DNA from: an uncultured Candidatus Saccharibacteria bacterium
Lineage (GTDB): Bacteria > Patescibacteriota > Saccharimonadia > Saccharimonadales > Saccharimonadaceae
Assembly: GCA_938041435.1 (NCBI GenBank)
Contig: CALISR010000014.1
Span: 1-64,000, forward strand
Direction of reading: 5' to 3'
Length of the DNA stretch: 64,000 nucleotides
Below are positions 17,459-26,239 of the stretch, piece after piece. Position 1 is the first letter of the stretch. Each line of letters starts with the position of its first letter. Under the pieces are notes generated by a model that did no database searches, was not told the origin of the DNA, and saw nothing but the letters and a program-made list of their open reading frames with translations. The position numbers were made by a program, and so were the translations under genes.

Positions 17459-19921
17459 ATGAAACGATACAATCCTGCAGAAATCGAGCCAAAATGGCAA
17501 CAGCACTGGGCAGAAGACCAGCGCTACCGGGCGGATGACGCCTCTCCTAAACCAAAGTATTATGTGACTGGCATGTTTCCGTACCCTAGCGGAGCAGGGA
17601 TGCATGCAGGGCACTTCATGGAGCATTCCATTGTCGATGCAGTGGCGCGCTTCCGGCGCAGCCTTGGTTACGAGGTACTCTACCCGATGGGCTGGGATAG
17701 CTTTGGCCTCCCTGCAGAGAATTACGCCATCAAGACAGGCAAAACGCCACAAGAGACGACCGCGACCAATATTGCTAACTTTACTACTCAGCTTCGCCGC
17801 GTTGGTGCGAGTATCGATTGGAGCCGGGAGATCAACACGAGCGACCCAGAGTATTATCGCTGGACGCAGTGGATCTTTACGCAGCTCTTTGAGCGGGGCC
17901 TGGCATACCAAAAGGACTCACTCCAGTGGTGGTGTCCGAAAGACAAGACCGTGCTAGCAAATGAGCAGGTGATCAATGGCCAGTGCTGGCGCTGTGAAGA
18001 AGTGGTGGTGAAGAAGCCAATGAAGCAATGGTTCTTCAAGATTACTGAGTATGCCGACCAGCTCCTGGCCGACATCCCCGCGCTCGACTGGCCAGATAAG
18101 ATTAAGCAAGCTCAGACCAACTGGATTGGCCGCAGCGAGGGAGCAGAGATCCGCTTCGCCCTTGATAAGCCCGCGGCAGCTACGGAGAGTGACGCCGCCG
18201 ATATTACCGTCTTTTCGACGCGTCCCGATACGCTCTTTGGTGCGACTTTCTTGGTGCTGGCGCCCGAACATCCTCTGGCACAGCATCTCGCACGTGGTGA
18301 CGCCCAAGAGGCAGTCTTGGCCTATATTGCCGAGGCAGTCAAAAAATCGGAGATTGAGCGCACTAATGACACGAAGGACAAGACAGGAGTCTTTACTGGA
18401 AGTTATGCCATAAATCCAGCGACGGGCGAGCGAATACCCATCTGGGTGGCCGATTATGTCCTTGGTGGCTATGGCACTGGTGCAGTGATGGCTGTCCCGG
18501 CTCATGATGAGCGCGATGCCGCCTTTGCCGAGAAGTACGAGCTGCCCATCGTCACCGTCATTGAACGGCCCGACGATGACCCAGACACTGACCAGTGCTA
18601 CCATGGCGAAGGCGTGCTCGTTAATTCTGGTGCATTTGATGGTATGCGCAGCGAGGATGCCCGTGAGCAGATCGTGGCCTGGCTCGAGCAGGAAGGTCGT
18701 GGCCACGCCAAGGTGACGTACAAGATGCGTGACTGGCTGATTAGTCGCCAACGCTATTGGGGTGCACCCATCCCGATCATCCACTGCCCCGAGCATGGTG
18801 CTGTGCCAGTGCCAGCAGCAGATCTACCCGTTGTCTTGCCAGCGGTGCAAAACTTCCAGCCGCGTGGTGATGGCAAGTCTGTCCTTGCTGCCCAAGAAGA
18901 GTGGGTAGCGACGACCTGCCCGACCTGTGGTGGTCCTGCCCAGCGCGAAACCGACACGATGGATGGCTATGCCTGCAGTAGCTGGTATCTCCTGCGCTAC
19001 ACTGATCCGCACAATGCTATGCAGGCCTGGGACCCAGCGCTGGCCAACTACTGGGCGCCGCTTGATATGTATGTTGGTGGTGACCATGCGACGGCTCACT
19101 TGCTTTATGTGCGTTTCTGGATGCACGTCTTCCGCGATCTTGGCCTCACAAGTTTTGCCGAGCCAGTGCGGAAGCTCGTCTACCATGGCCTCATTCAAGC
19201 CGAGGATGGCCGCAAGATGAGCAAAAGCCTTGGCAATGTTGTCGACCCGCTGGAGGTGATCGATGCGGGGTATGGGGCGGATGCGCTACGTACCTTTGAG
19301 CTCTTCCTCGGGCCGATCGACGAGAATTCAAGCTGGAGTAGCCGAGGAATTGCTGGCGTCTATCGCTTCTTGAATCGCCTCTGGACATTAGTGCAAGAGT
19401 TTGATGATTGGCAGCAGCAGGGTGCAGCGCCTGGGCAGGTCGACGTCGCACAGCTCGAGTCGATTATCCACGTCACAACGAAAAAGGTCACAAGCGATAT
19501 CTACCGCCTGAGCTTCAACACGGCCATTGCTGGGCTCATGGAGTGCGTCAACGACCTCTACAAGCTCAAGACAACTGGCTTTACTGAGCAATGGCAACCA
19601 GCGCTCAAGACGCTGATCCAGCTAGTGCAGCCCTTCGCGCCGCACATGGCCGCTGAGCTATGGCAGCAGCTTGGCTATGGCGACCAGCTCGATTTTGCAG
19701 CCTGGCCAGAGTGGAACGAAGCAAAGATTGTCCGCGATACGATAACCATCGTTGTGCAAGTCAATGGCAAAGTCCGCGCTAAGCTCACCACCGCGCCAGA
19801 CGCTAGCGAAGCCGATATCACCGCCCAGGCTCTAGCAGACGACCGCGTCGCAAAATACCTCACTGGGCCACCCAAGAAGGTTATCTACGTCAAGCGTAAG
19901 CTCGTCAGCGTCGTTGTCTAG
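17459..19921 (+). CDS. leuS: Leucine--tRNA ligase
   Basis: It charges tRNA-Leu with leucine in the cytoplasm. The class I signature is HAGH at residues 49-52, in PYPSGAGMHAGH, and KMSKS is at 586-590. The CP1 editing domain is present (VFSTRPDTLFGATFLVLAPEH spans roughly 243-263), and a zinc-type CP/CC pair occurs in the second insertion (TTCPTCGG). The C-terminal anticodon-binding and LeuS-specific domains follow, for 820 residues in total. I prefer the start at 17459 (MKRYNPAEIEPKWQ) over 17450 because the -10 box abuts the earlier codon. The gene ends in TAG, evidence that TAG is a stop in this genome. Confidence 0.97.
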   Translation: MKRYNPAEIEPKWQQHWAEDQRYRADDASPKPKYYVTGMFPYPSGAGMHAGHFMEHSIVDAVARFRRSLGYEVLYPMGWDSFGLPAENYAIKTGKTPQETTATNIANFTTQLRRVGASIDWSREINTSDPEYYRWTQWIFTQLFERGLAYQKDSLQWWCPKDKTVLANEQVINGQCWRCEEVVVKKPMKQWFFKITEYADQLLADIPALDWPDKIKQAQTNWIGRSEGAEIRFALDKPAAATESDAADITVFSTRPDTLFGATFLVLAPEHPLAQHLARGDAQEAVLAYIAEAVKKSEIERTNDTKDKTGVFTGSYAINPATGERIPIWVADYVLGGYGTGAVMAVPAHDERDAAFAEKYELPIVTVIERPDDDPDTDQCYHGEGVLVNSGAFDGMRSEDAREQIVAWLEQEGRGHAKVTYKMRDWLISRQRYWGAPIPIIHCPEHGAVPVPAADLPVVLPAVQNFQPRGDGKSVLAAQEEWVATTCPTCGGPAQRETDTMDGYACSSWYLLRYTDPHNAMQAWDPALANYWAPLDMYVGGDHATAHLLYVRFWMHVFRDLGLTSFAEPVRKLVYHGLIQAEDGRKMSKSLGNVVDPLEVIDAGYGADALRTFELFLGPIDENSSWSSRGIAGVYRFLNRLWTLVQEFDDWQQQGAAPGQVDVAQLESIIHVTTKKVTSDIYRLSFNTAIAGLMECVNDLYKLKTTGFTEQWQPALKTLIQLVQPFAPHMAAELWQQLGYGDQLDFAAWPEWNEAKIVRDTITIVVQVNGKVRAKLTTAPDASEADITAQALADDRVAKYLTGPPKKVIYVKRKLVSVVV

Positions 19922-19951
19922 AAATAGCCACCTTCACTAATCGTGCCGTAA

Positions 19952-19985
19952 AAAACAGGGCGTCTCATGGCGCGCCCTGTTTTGG
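19952..19985 (+). terminator. Intrinsic terminator of leuS
   Basis: AACAGGGCG (19954-19962) pairs with CGCCCTGTT (19973-19981), flanked by A5 and T3 tracts. Confidence 0.8.
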
Positions 19986-20087
19986 GTTGTGTGCCTACGG
20001 TCTCGTCATATTTAGTGGATGTTGATAAGCCTACGAAATAGGCAATGTAATTGCTTTAATAGGCTGGATGGCGAGAAGATGATTGAT

Positions 20088-20579
20088 CTAATGAATAGGA
20101 ACACATAGAGTTACGATCTTCAGATGAAGGTCATCGTCAAACTGCAAGTGTATCCAGTTGCCACTCTCATGATTATAGCGAACCCAAGCTGAGCGCACCC
20201 ACGTTGCGTTTTGATCTGCTTCATTAGCGGGAGTTCCAAGATGGCGAATAATCTCATCACGCGTTGCCGTATTGGAGAAGTCCGCAAACAGTGGATTGGT
20301 GTATGGCTTGTATTCTGAGACAGATGACCTTCCCTTTTGGGGGTATAGGGTAACTGCTTCGAGCGTATTGTCGTTCCAACGAAATTCTATCCCAGCATCG
20401 TGCAGTAACCAGAATGATTCGCTTGAGTCGTAGCCAGTAAACTCCTTGTCAATCTCCCGAATTACAGGAGCGCAACCCAACTCATCGATGATGTGTTGCA
20501 CTTCAGCCTTAACTGATTCGTCGCTTCTTCCGACCAATTTGATATATCGGTTAATATCTCCATCTATTTTTATTGCCAT
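20088..20579 (-). CDS. Hypothetical protein, possibly immunity-like
   Basis: I cannot name this 163-residue protein. It is acidic, with no membrane helix. The C-terminal half repeats a pattern of paired strands (AGIEFRWNDNTLEAVTLYPQ, residues 61-80, and GNWIHLQFDDDLHLKIVTL, 140-158) around a segment TRDEIIRHLGTPANEAD. This arrangement is common in small cytoplasmic immunity or effector-partner proteins, but no toxin gene is adjacent, so the role is open. AAGGAGCACCT precedes the ATG at 20579 on the minus strand. It lies alone between convergent leuS and divergent bL32. Confidence 0.65.
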   Translation of the reverse strand: MAIKIDGDINRYIKLVGRSDESVKAEVQHIIDELGCAPVIREIDKEFTGYDSSESFWLLHDAGIEFRWNDNTLEAVTLYPQKGRSSVSEYKPYTNPLFADFSNTATRDEIIRHLGTPANEADQNATWVRSAWVRYNHESGNWIHLQFDDDLHLKIVTLCVPIH

Positions 20580-20834
20580 AGGTGCTCCTTGCTGAGACTA
20601 ATAGTATGTACCATATCATACAATATATGACATATATCTGTCATATCAAAGCCAAAACCTAGACGTCATAGTGAGCGTATTCTTGATGGGGTAATAAGGT
20701 GCAACGGCTCGCTTGGCAATTGGCCACAAATATATTTTTCTATACAAAACAGCGCAAACACTAGAGAATTTTGCGCTTTTAGCGTATAATAGCTACAAGT
20801 TTTACGTCAGCCTAAAGAGAAGGAGATTTTTACT

Positions 20835-20987
20835 ATGGCTCAACCAAAAAAACAGAGTAGCCCACGCAAAACCGGCCTGCGCCGCAGTCATCTGCGCCTC
20901 AAGCTTGCTCGCATGGTCAATAAAACCTCACCAGTCAAGGTCAAGACGACCAAGCGCGAGACTGGCGCTGCCAAAGCGGCTCGCTAG
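20835..20987 (+). CDS. rpmF: Large ribosomal subunit protein bL32
   Basis: This 50-residue, highly basic protein begins MAQPKKQSSPRKTGLRRSH, the bL32 N-terminus (usually MAVPK...TSKSR...RRAH), and ends in a lysine/alanine-rich tail. The zinc-binding cysteines of some bL32 versions are absent. AAGGAGATTTTTACT precedes the ATG, and a TATAAT at 20785-20790 is the probable promoter element. It is 47 nt upstream of nusB and probably cotranscribed with nusB, NUDIX and rnc. A longer overlapping frame starting at 20713 has no coding merit. Confidence 0.88.
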   Translation: MAQPKKQSSPRKTGLRRSHLRLKLARMVNKTSPVKVKTTKRETGAAKAAR

Positions 20988-21034
20988 CTTTTCGTCGATA
21001 GCAAAGAATTTTAACAAAAGAAAGAACCAACCAA

Positions 21035-21499
21035 ATGGCTTCGAACCGTCATCTTGGGCGTATAGTTGCACTCCAAACATTGTACGAATATGAATTCCGC
21101 CAGCAGGCGAACGATCCGCAGGCCGTGCCACAAGAGATTCTGGCGCGCAATCTTGAGCGTTATGAGTCGATCATTGGTGATCGAGCCTTTGTCGATACAC
21201 TCGTTGCTGGGGTGATCGAGACGCAGGCCGCGCTTGACGCTCACTTACAACCAATTGCGCCAGAGTGGCCGCTTGATCAGATTGCTCGTGTCGACCGCAA
21301 TATCTTGCGACTTGGCCTCTACGAGTTGCTGCACTGCCGCGCAACTGTTCCACCCAAGGTAGCGATTAACGAAGCAGTGGAGCTTGCTAAAGCGTTTGGT
21401 TCGGATAATTCAAGCAAGTTTATCAACGGTGTACTCGGCACCGCCTATCGCAACTTGCCTGGGGAGACACCAGACGATGCCAACACCGTCACACTTTGA
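21035..21499 (+). CDS. nusB: Transcription antitermination factor NusB
   Basis: NusB binds boxA RNA with S10 (NusE) and prevents premature termination in rRNA operons. The 154-residue protein has the all-helical fold signature: R-x-x-A-LQTLYEYEF near the N-terminus, RVDRNILRLGLYELL in the middle, and the C-terminal PPKVAINEAVELAKAFGSD and KFINGVLG motifs. The last 23 bases overlap the NUDIX gene in another frame, indicating coupling. It sits between bL32 and rnc. Confidence 0.95.
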   Translation: MASNRHLGRIVALQTLYEYEFRQQANDPQAVPQEILARNLERYESIIGDRAFVDTLVAGVIETQAALDAHLQPIAPEWPLDQIARVDRNILRLGLYELLHCRATVPPKVAINEAVELAKAFGSDNSSKFINGVLGTAYRNLPGETPDDANTVTL

Positions 21500-21986
21500 C
21501 CGACACTTCAATCGGTTTAAAAAATATTTTGGCCGTCGCAAGCCGTCTATTCAGGAAATTGTTCGTGAACCGACGGCTGGCGGCATTGTATTCCGCTACA
21601 ATAGCGACAACAAACTCGAAATCCTCCTAATTCAGGACGCTAAGGATCGCTGGACGATCCCCAAAGGGCATATTGAGAAAGGGGAAACTGCAGTGCAGAC
21701 AGCTCGCCGGGAGATCGGCGAAGAGGCTGGGCTGCACGACCTTGATATGCTGGGCTGGCTGGGTAAAATTCACTTTCGCTACCGCCGAATGGAAAAGCTT
21801 GTCCTGATGACGACACAGATCTACCTTGCCCGCGTCCGCACCAGCGGCAATGAGATTCAAAAAGAAGAATGGATGAATGGTATTAAGTGGTTTCCCTTTA
21901 GTAAGGCACTTGACCTCATCGAGTACGAAGATATTGCCAAGCTTATGCTCAAAGCCAAGAAACGCATCCGAGAGGAGCGTCTATAA
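21477..21986 (+). CDS. NUDIX hydrolase
   Basis: It hydrolyses a nucleoside diphosphate linked to another group. The complete Nudix box lies at about residues 64-86 (GHIEKGET...REIGEEAGL), with the metal-binding REIGEE. The first 30 residues are basic. The frame could begin at 21384, but that would run through nusB; the ATG at 21477 gives a 169-residue protein with a normal Nudix domain from residue 33. The substrate cannot be told from sequence; the place between nusB and rnc suggests nucleotide or RNA housekeeping, for example diadenosine polyphosphate or RNA 5'-end hydrolysis. Confidence 0.9.
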   Translation: MPTPSHFDRHFNRFKKYFGRRKPSIQEIVREPTAGGIVFRYNSDNKLEILLIQDAKDRWTIPKGHIEKGETAVQTARREIGEEAGLHDLDMLGWLGKIHFRYRRMEKLVLMTTQIYLARVRTSGNEIQKEEWMNGIKWFPFSKALDLIEYEDIAKLMLKAKKRIREERL

Positions 21987-22009
21987 CGACAGAAACGAAA
22001 GGAGTTACT

Positions 22010-22768
22010 ATGTCTGGCATGCCAACTGGCCCGTATCAAGCGTGGGCACAGCAAGCGCTCGGGTTTGAATATCGCGATATTCAGCTCTTAATCACTGCAC
22101 TCACCCACCGCAGTTATGTCAATGAACACAAAAAATCCGTTACTGAGCACAACGAGCGCCTCGAGTTCTTGGGCGATGCTGTGCTGGAACTTGCGGTAAC
22201 CGACTATCTCTACCAACACTATGCCGAGCCAGAGGGTATCCTGACGAGCTGGCGCGCAGCGCTGGTCAATACTGAGAGTAATGCCGACTCGGGTGAAGCT
22301 CTCGGCTATGGCTCACTCATCCGGATGAGCCGAGGTGAGAAGCATGGGAGCAAGCGAGCGCACCGGCAGATTCTAGCTAATGCGTATGAAGCCGTGATTG
22401 GCTCAATCTATTTGGAGCGAGGCTACGGGGCGGCAGCTGAGTTTATTGCCAAGCATACCATTAGCAAACTTGATGCCATCCTAGCCGATGGCTCGTGGCG
22501 CGACCCCAAGAGTCATTTACAAGAGGTGAGCCAACGGATCGACAGTGCTACGCCGGTGTACCGTGTCTTGGCAGAGGATGGCCCCGACCACGACAAAACC
22601 TTTACACTTGGCGTATTCGTTAATGATCGGCTGATGGGCCGCGGCACTGGCCCTAGCAAGCAAACTGCTCAGCAAAAGGCCGCTCGCGCTGCTCTAGCAG
22701 CCTACCAGCAGCAAGAGACTCAAACAGAGAAGACAGAAGAGTCAGCCAAGAGCTCAGACAAGTTTTGA
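22010..22768 (+). CDS. rnc: Ribonuclease III
   Basis: RNase III cuts double-stranded RNA, including the stems that release rRNAs. The catalytic signature NERLEFLGDAVLE is at residues 48-60, with the second acidic cluster in AYEAVIGSIYLE. A double-stranded RNA-binding domain follows (SHLQEVSQRI, then GPSKQTAQQKAARAAL), and the protein ends in a short acidic tail. AAAGGAGTTACT precedes the ATG at 22010. The inverted repeat around tRNA-Leu at 12.3 kb would be a candidate substrate. Confidence 0.96.
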   Translation: MSGMPTGPYQAWAQQALGFEYRDIQLLITALTHRSYVNEHKKSVTEHNERLEFLGDAVLELAVTDYLYQHYAEPEGILTSWRAALVNTESNADSGEALGYGSLIRMSRGEKHGSKRAHRQILANAYEAVIGSIYLERGYGAAAEFIAKHTISKLDAILADGSWRDPKSHLQEVSQRIDSATPVYRVLAEDGPDHDKTFTLGVFVNDRLMGRGTGPSKQTAQQKAARAALAAYQQQETQTEKTEESAKSSDKF

Positions 22769-22787
22769 CCTGCAGATAAGCAACAAA

Positions 22788-22816
22788 TTGACATCGCTAG
22801 CCAAACAGTGTAGACT
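22788..22816 (+). promoter_or_regulatory. Promoter of rpsP
   Basis: TTGACA at 22788-22793 and TAGACT at 22811-22816 are spaced by exactly 17 bases. Transcription would start near 22823, leaving a leader that includes AAGGAAGT before the start codon. Confidence 0.75.
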
Positions 22817-22867
22817 TGTACAGAACGAACTAACGCAAATATAAGTCAAGAAAAGGAAGTTTTATTT

Positions 22868-23203
22868 ATGCTCGCAATTCGTTTGCAACGTCTTGGCCGC
22901 AAAGCCTACCCAGTGTACCGGCTCGCCGTACAAGAGGCTCAGCGCCACCCATCAAGCGGCCGTGTAGTGGCCTATGTCGGCAACTACAACCCGCACACCA
23001 AAGAAGCTCACATCAACACCGAGCTTGCCCAAAAGTATCTTGATAATGGTGCCCAGCCGACACCACGTGTAGTCAAGCTATTGGCTGCTGCTGGTGTATC
23101 GCTGCCAAAGTGGGTCAAGCAACCTGCTGGCGACAAGCACAAGGCAGTCCGCAACCCAGAGAAGCTCCGCAAGCATCAACCTCAGGAAGAAGCAGAAGCC
23201 TAA
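22868..23203 (+). CDS. rpsP: Small ribosomal subunit protein bS16
   Basis: bS16 is an early assembly protein of the 30S body. The 111-residue protein begins MLAIRLQRLGRKAYPVYRLA and contains the conserved YVGNYNPHTKE and NTELAQKYLDNGAQPT motifs. It has its own promoter and terminator and so is monocistronic; the usual rpsP-khpA-rimM-trmD order is loosened, with khpA 440 nt away, no rimM seen and trmD 1.5 kb further. Confidence 0.96.
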   Translation: MLAIRLQRLGRKAYPVYRLAVQEAQRHPSSGRVVAYVGNYNPHTKEAHINTELAQKYLDNGAQPTPRVVKLLAAAGVSLPKWVKQPAGDKHKAVRNPEKLRKHQPQEEAEA

Positions 23204-23229
23204 AGCAACTCTCTTGTGACACGCACACC

Positions 23230-23260
23230 AACTGCTCCGCGTATTGTGGAGCAGTTTTGT
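23230..23260 (+). terminator. Intrinsic terminator of rpsP
   Basis: AACTGCTCC (23230-23238) pairs with GGAGCAGTT (23248-23256), followed by TT. Confidence 0.75.
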
Positions 23261-23559
23261 ACTTAATTAGTATTGTTATAATCTGAATTGCAAAAATATC
23301 GATTTGCTTGGTCTCTACCTACCGCTGCTTTTCTCAAGAATATTGCAAAGGCTGATATCACCCTCCCAACCAGAGCCAGAAATCAGTTATCTCAATCAAT
23401 ATATTACTCTATCTGAATGTAGCCCTAAGAAGAGGTGGCGTAAGAAGAGAAGGCTCTGATCTATCAGATATTAAAGAGCAGTCTTATATTAACTCGTTCA
23501 CTAGGAGAGGATTTGCAGAGATCTCAGATGACTCAACGCATAGCCGTACGCGCTGTATG
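23261..23559. other. Non-coding spacer between rpsP and khpA
   Basis: A TATAAT at 23277-23282 is followed after five bases by a TTG that opens a 38-codon frame (MQKYRFAWSLP...), which is too short and too atypical to call a gene. A purine-rich block (AAGAAGAGGTGGCGTAAGAAG, around 23429-23449) is the only other notable composition. I see no stable hairpin before 23560. Confidence 0.4.
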
Positions 23560-23588
23560 TTGGTAGAATCCAGCCGGTATGCTACAAT
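23560..23588 (+). promoter_or_regulatory. Promoter of khpA
   Basis: TTGGTA at 23560-23565 and TACAAT at 23583-23588 are separated by 17 bases. The leader of about 50 bases ends with AAGGAGGGAAAG before the ATG. Confidence 0.65.
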
Positions 23589-23644
23589 GAAAGCACAATC
23601 ACAATAAATCTGAATGACAGCATAAGGAGGGAAAGAAGAAAGCT

Positions 23645-24025
23645 ATGGCGACAATTGATCAACAGTTTGTCGAATATGTCGTAAAGTCGCTGGTGGAACA
23701 TCCAGACGACGTGGTGGTCGATCGGGTGATCGACGAGAAGGGTGTGCTACTGACACTCACCGTCAATCCGGATGATCTCGGCCGTGTGATTGGCCGGCGG
23801 GGCAGTACGGCGCAGAGTTTGCGCACCTTGCTGCGCGCGCTTGGCACGAAGAACAGTGCTCGCTACAACCTCAAGGTGGTGAATAATGATGAGCCACATA
23901 CCACAGCATCCCAATCTGTGGATAACTTAACCACTGATACGGTGGATAACGATGATGAGAGCGAATCGGATTTTGCAAAAAAGTCTCGCCAAGAGCTTGC
24001 AGAACTCGACGACCTTGATATATAA
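23645..24025 (+). CDS. khpA: KH domain RNA-binding protein KhpA
   Basis: This 126-residue protein has one KH domain with the RNA-binding GRRG loop at residues 50-53 (VIGRRGSTAQSLRTLL). KhpA proteins bind many RNAs as chaperones, usually with KhpB/Jag. The last 45 residues form an acidic, probably disordered tail (DNDDESESDF), longer than in most relatives of about 80 residues. It stands alone with its own promoter and terminator. Confidence 0.92.
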   Translation: MATIDQQFVEYVVKSLVEHPDDVVVDRVIDEKGVLLTLTVNPDDLGRVIGRRGSTAQSLRTLLRALGTKNSARYNLKVVNNDEPHTTASQSVDNLTTDTVDNDDESESDFAKKSRQELAELDDLDI

Positions 24026-24113
24026 TACAACCAGTTCAGAAACGAACTGCGAGAAAAAATAAAAGCTCTTTGCGAGCAAACCAACAAGGTTTGAGAGCCT
24101 TATTTGTGCAAGA

Positions 24114-24138
24114 AAACTGCTGTGGAGGCAGTTTTTTT
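24114..24138 (+). terminator. Intrinsic terminator of khpA
   Basis: AAACTGC (24114-24120) pairs with GCAGTTT (24128-24134) around seven bases, then T4. A second weaker hairpin (AAACC/GGTTT nested within GCTCT/AGAGC, 24064-24098) lies just upstream. Confidence 0.7.
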
Positions 24139-24265
24139 GTTGGATGAATGTATAGCGTAGCAGAGACTAAAGTGGTAGCTGTATGAGCTTATATAACAAC
24201 GAGTTTTATATGTTATCCGGATGACGTAGTGAGTGAGCGAGTGACGCCAAAAAGGTTCTCATATA

Positions 24266-24592
24266 CTACCGCAACCGGCTCAAAATATTCGTTAAGCCAG
24301 CAATGCCAGCAATAAGCAAAAGTAAGATGCCGATGATCACAATCAGTAAACCATAATGGGGTTGGTACCTTGGTGGATTGTAGTCGTGAGTATGGCGCGG
24401 ATCGTGGTGGGTGGCTTCGGTATCAATCGAGATATTGGCAATCGCTGGCTCCACAAGGTGTCGAGCTACCGTTGCTTCACCGTCGAACTGCTCGAGTGTA
24501 ATATTCTCGTTGAGCGGCGTGATGGTCGTACGCCGGCTCGATAGTTCGAAACGCTGCGCGGTAGTGTTATCTGTCTCTGATCCAAAATCCAT
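24266..24592 (-). CDS. Small C-terminal tail-anchored protein
   Basis: I do not recognise the family. The 108-residue version from 24592 has an N-terminal soluble part (MDFGSETDNTTAQRFELSSRR), a histidine-rich linker and a single membrane helix near the C-terminus (LLIVIIGILLLLIAGIAGL), so it is probably inserted as a tail anchor with the soluble part inside. A start ten codons earlier (24622) is possible, but TATACT at 24607-24602 falls inside that extension and points to 24592. Confidence 0.6.
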   Translation of the reverse strand: MDFGSETDNTTAQRFELSSRRTTITPLNENITLEQFDGEATVARHLVEPAIANISIDTEATHHDPRHTHDYNPPRYQPHYGLLIVIIGILLLLIAGIAGLTNILSRLR

Positions 24593-24607
24593 AACATAAC
24601 CAGTATA
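24593..24607 (-). promoter_or_regulatory. -10 box near tail-anchored protein start
   Basis: TATACT at 24607-24602 (minus strand) lies nine bases before the ATG at 24592 and excludes the upstream in-frame ATG at 24622 from the transcript. Confidence 0.5.
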
Positions 24608-24679
24608 ACAAATAAAAAACATAAGCGTAAAGACCTGAATCTCTCGCAGTATCTGTTAGACGCTGCTACGGTAATTTGC

Positions 24680-24692
24680 TACACTAGGAGAG
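24680..24692 (+). promoter_or_regulatory. -10 box adjoining trmD start
   Basis: TACACT at 24680-24685 is seven bases from the ATG. The intervening AGGAGAG resembles a ribosome site, but transcription would begin too close for it to be in the mRNA in full. Confidence 0.5.
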
Positions 24693-25349
24693 ATGAAAAA
24701 ATTCCAAGTGATTAGCCTGTTTCCGGAGATGTTTTCTGGTGTGTTTGAAGCTTCAATGCTGTGGAAGGCGCAGCAGCGAGGCTTAGTGGAGCTGACGACG
24801 GTTGATCTGCGCCAATTTGGGCTCGGTCCTCGCCGAACGGTCGACGATACACCGTATGGCGGTGGCGATGGTATGCTATTGCGTGTTGAGCCACTCTGGA
24901 GGGCGGTGCGGCACGCCAAAGAGCGCGACCCGACTGCCAAAGTGCTCATCATGACGCCGCGGGGCCAACGGTGGAATCAGGCGCTTGCGCAGCAGTATAG
25001 CCAAACCGACCATGGTTATATCTTCATCTGTGGGCGCTACGAGGGGTACGACGAGCGAATTATGCAGGTGGTTGACCAAGCGCTCCGGGTGGGTGACTAT
25101 GTCCTGACTGGTGGTGAGTTGCCCGCGATGACGATTATCGACTCGATTGTGCGACTGATCCCTGGCGTCCTTGGTGGTGAGATGAGCGCAGCGATTGAGA
25201 GCTTTAGTGATGGTCAGACGCTGGAGTTTCCGCAATACACGCGTCCAGAGGTATGGCAGGGGGTGGCAGTACCCGAGGTATTGCTCAGTGGCCACCACGG
25301 CAACATTGCGGCTTGGCGTGCAGAGCATTCGCTCCCAGTAGATGACTAG
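24693..25349 (+). CDS. trmD: tRNA (guanine-N1-)-methyltransferase TrmD
   Basis: TrmD methylates G37 of tRNAs with S-adenosylmethionine and prevents frameshifting. The 218-residue protein carries the trefoil-knot SAM site motifs: LFPEMFSGVFEASML, DDTPYGGGDGMLL, FICGRYEGYDERI, and DYVLTGGELPAM. The C-terminal domain ends PEVLLSGHHGNIAAWRAEHS, as in the family. It is monocistronic with a strong terminator. Confidence 0.97.
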   Translation: MKKFQVISLFPEMFSGVFEASMLWKAQQRGLVELTTVDLRQFGLGPRRTVDDTPYGGGDGMLLRVEPLWRAVRHAKERDPTAKVLIMTPRGQRWNQALAQQYSQTDHGYIFICGRYEGYDERIMQVVDQALRVGDYVLTGGELPAMTIIDSIVRLIPGVLGGEMSAAIESFSDGQTLEFPQYTRPEVWQGVAVPEVLLSGHHGNIAAWRAEHSLPVDD

Positions 25350-25368
25350 CCGTTGTCTATACAAAAGA

Positions 25369-25403
25369 AACGCCCGAGTATTATAAACACTCGGGCGTTC
25401 TGT
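25369..25403 (+). terminator. Intrinsic terminator of trmD
   Basis: AACGCCCGAGT (25369-25379) pairs with ACTCGGGCGTT (25389-25399), an 11-bp stem, followed by CTGTTG. Confidence 0.8.
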
Positions 25404-25538
25404 TGTGGTGGATATATCGGAGAGCGACTGATACAAGTATGTATATAAATGTTTATGTTTGTAACGTTCGCTTCCTCTATAGTAGCGAACATACGGCATA
25501 AGTGCAAGGAAATGCGTGTAAAACAGGGTAATATCTGA

Positions 25539-25550
25539 TATGATAAGGTT
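25539..25550 (+). promoter_or_regulatory. -10 box adjoining membrane protein start
   Basis: TATGAT at 25539-25544 lies six bases before the ATG at 25551. Confidence 0.5.
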
Positions 25551-26048
25551 ATGAAGCAGCGTATGATTCATTTTTGGCTTGGGTTATTTCAGGCGATTTT
25601 TCCAGAGCATTTACGGCGCGATCCTGCGTATTGGCGACGTCTTGTGCTTGGTATCGTCGTGACGTTTTTGATCATCACGCAGCTCTTTACTTTTGAGAAG
25701 TTTGTCGATATCACGAGCGGGTGGCATGTGGCTGGCGGGGGCATAATGGCTGCTCTCTTGGCTGGCTTATTGCCGCTGCTTGAGCTCGGTAGTTTGCCAT
25801 TTTTGCTCTCGATGGATATGTCGCGAGGGTCACGCCGTGTTTCGCAGGCATGTTTGCTTGTCGTGAGCGCAGTGTGGTTTGGTATGGCACTGTGGTGCTT
25901 TTTAGCTGTGCCAATGAGTGAATCGGGCCTCTTTGGGGCGACCATACCACTACTCAATGGCTGGTGGACGGTAGCATTTACGGGCCTGGTTGGCCTAGCG
26001 GCAGTGCTTGTGGTGCGCGAAGCAAACGAAGCAAATAATGTAAAATAA
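25551..26048 (+). CDS. Hypothetical four-helix membrane protein
   Basis: I do not recognise this 165-residue protein. After a basic N-terminus (PEHLRRDPAYWRR) four hydrophobic helices follow at about 31-50, 60-84, 96-117 and 134-155, and the tail is short and polar. No catalytic motif is evident. It follows trmD after a terminator and is followed by tRNA-Gln on the other strand, so it is monocistronic. Confidence 0.7.
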   Translation: MKQRMIHFWLGLFQAIFPEHLRRDPAYWRRLVLGIVVTFLIITQLFTFEKFVDITSGWHVAGGGIMAALLAGLLPLLELGSLPFLLSMDMSRGSRRVSQACLLVVSAVWFGMALWCFLAVPMSESGLFGATIPLLNGWWTVAFTGLVGLAAVLVVREANEANNVK

Positions 26049-26198
26049 TAACCATATAAGTTTAGTTGGCCATTGTCGCCAACTTCTACTCTACCCGAAT
26101 GTGATAGAGTATTCGAGCAGCAAGGTCGCGCGCTTTTCTCACGTGCTGTGAGCATATAAAGCAAAGACGTTTCTGGTTTATTTGACTCACTTTTATAT

Positions 26199-26225
26199 AA
26201 AAACAACCCTCCAAAAGGTGGGTTG
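26199..26225 (-). terminator. Intrinsic terminator of tRNA-Gln
   Basis: On the minus strand CAACCC-A-CC, a TTTT loop and GG-A-GGGTTG form a stem followed by TTTTT, just downstream of the tRNA. Confidence 0.75.
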
Positions 26226-26239
26226 ATGCATGTGCTATA

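Noticed and set aside
20713..21093. A 126-codon frame across the bL32 gene
   Set aside because: It runs through bL32 and into nusB in another frame, has no ribosome site and no family features.
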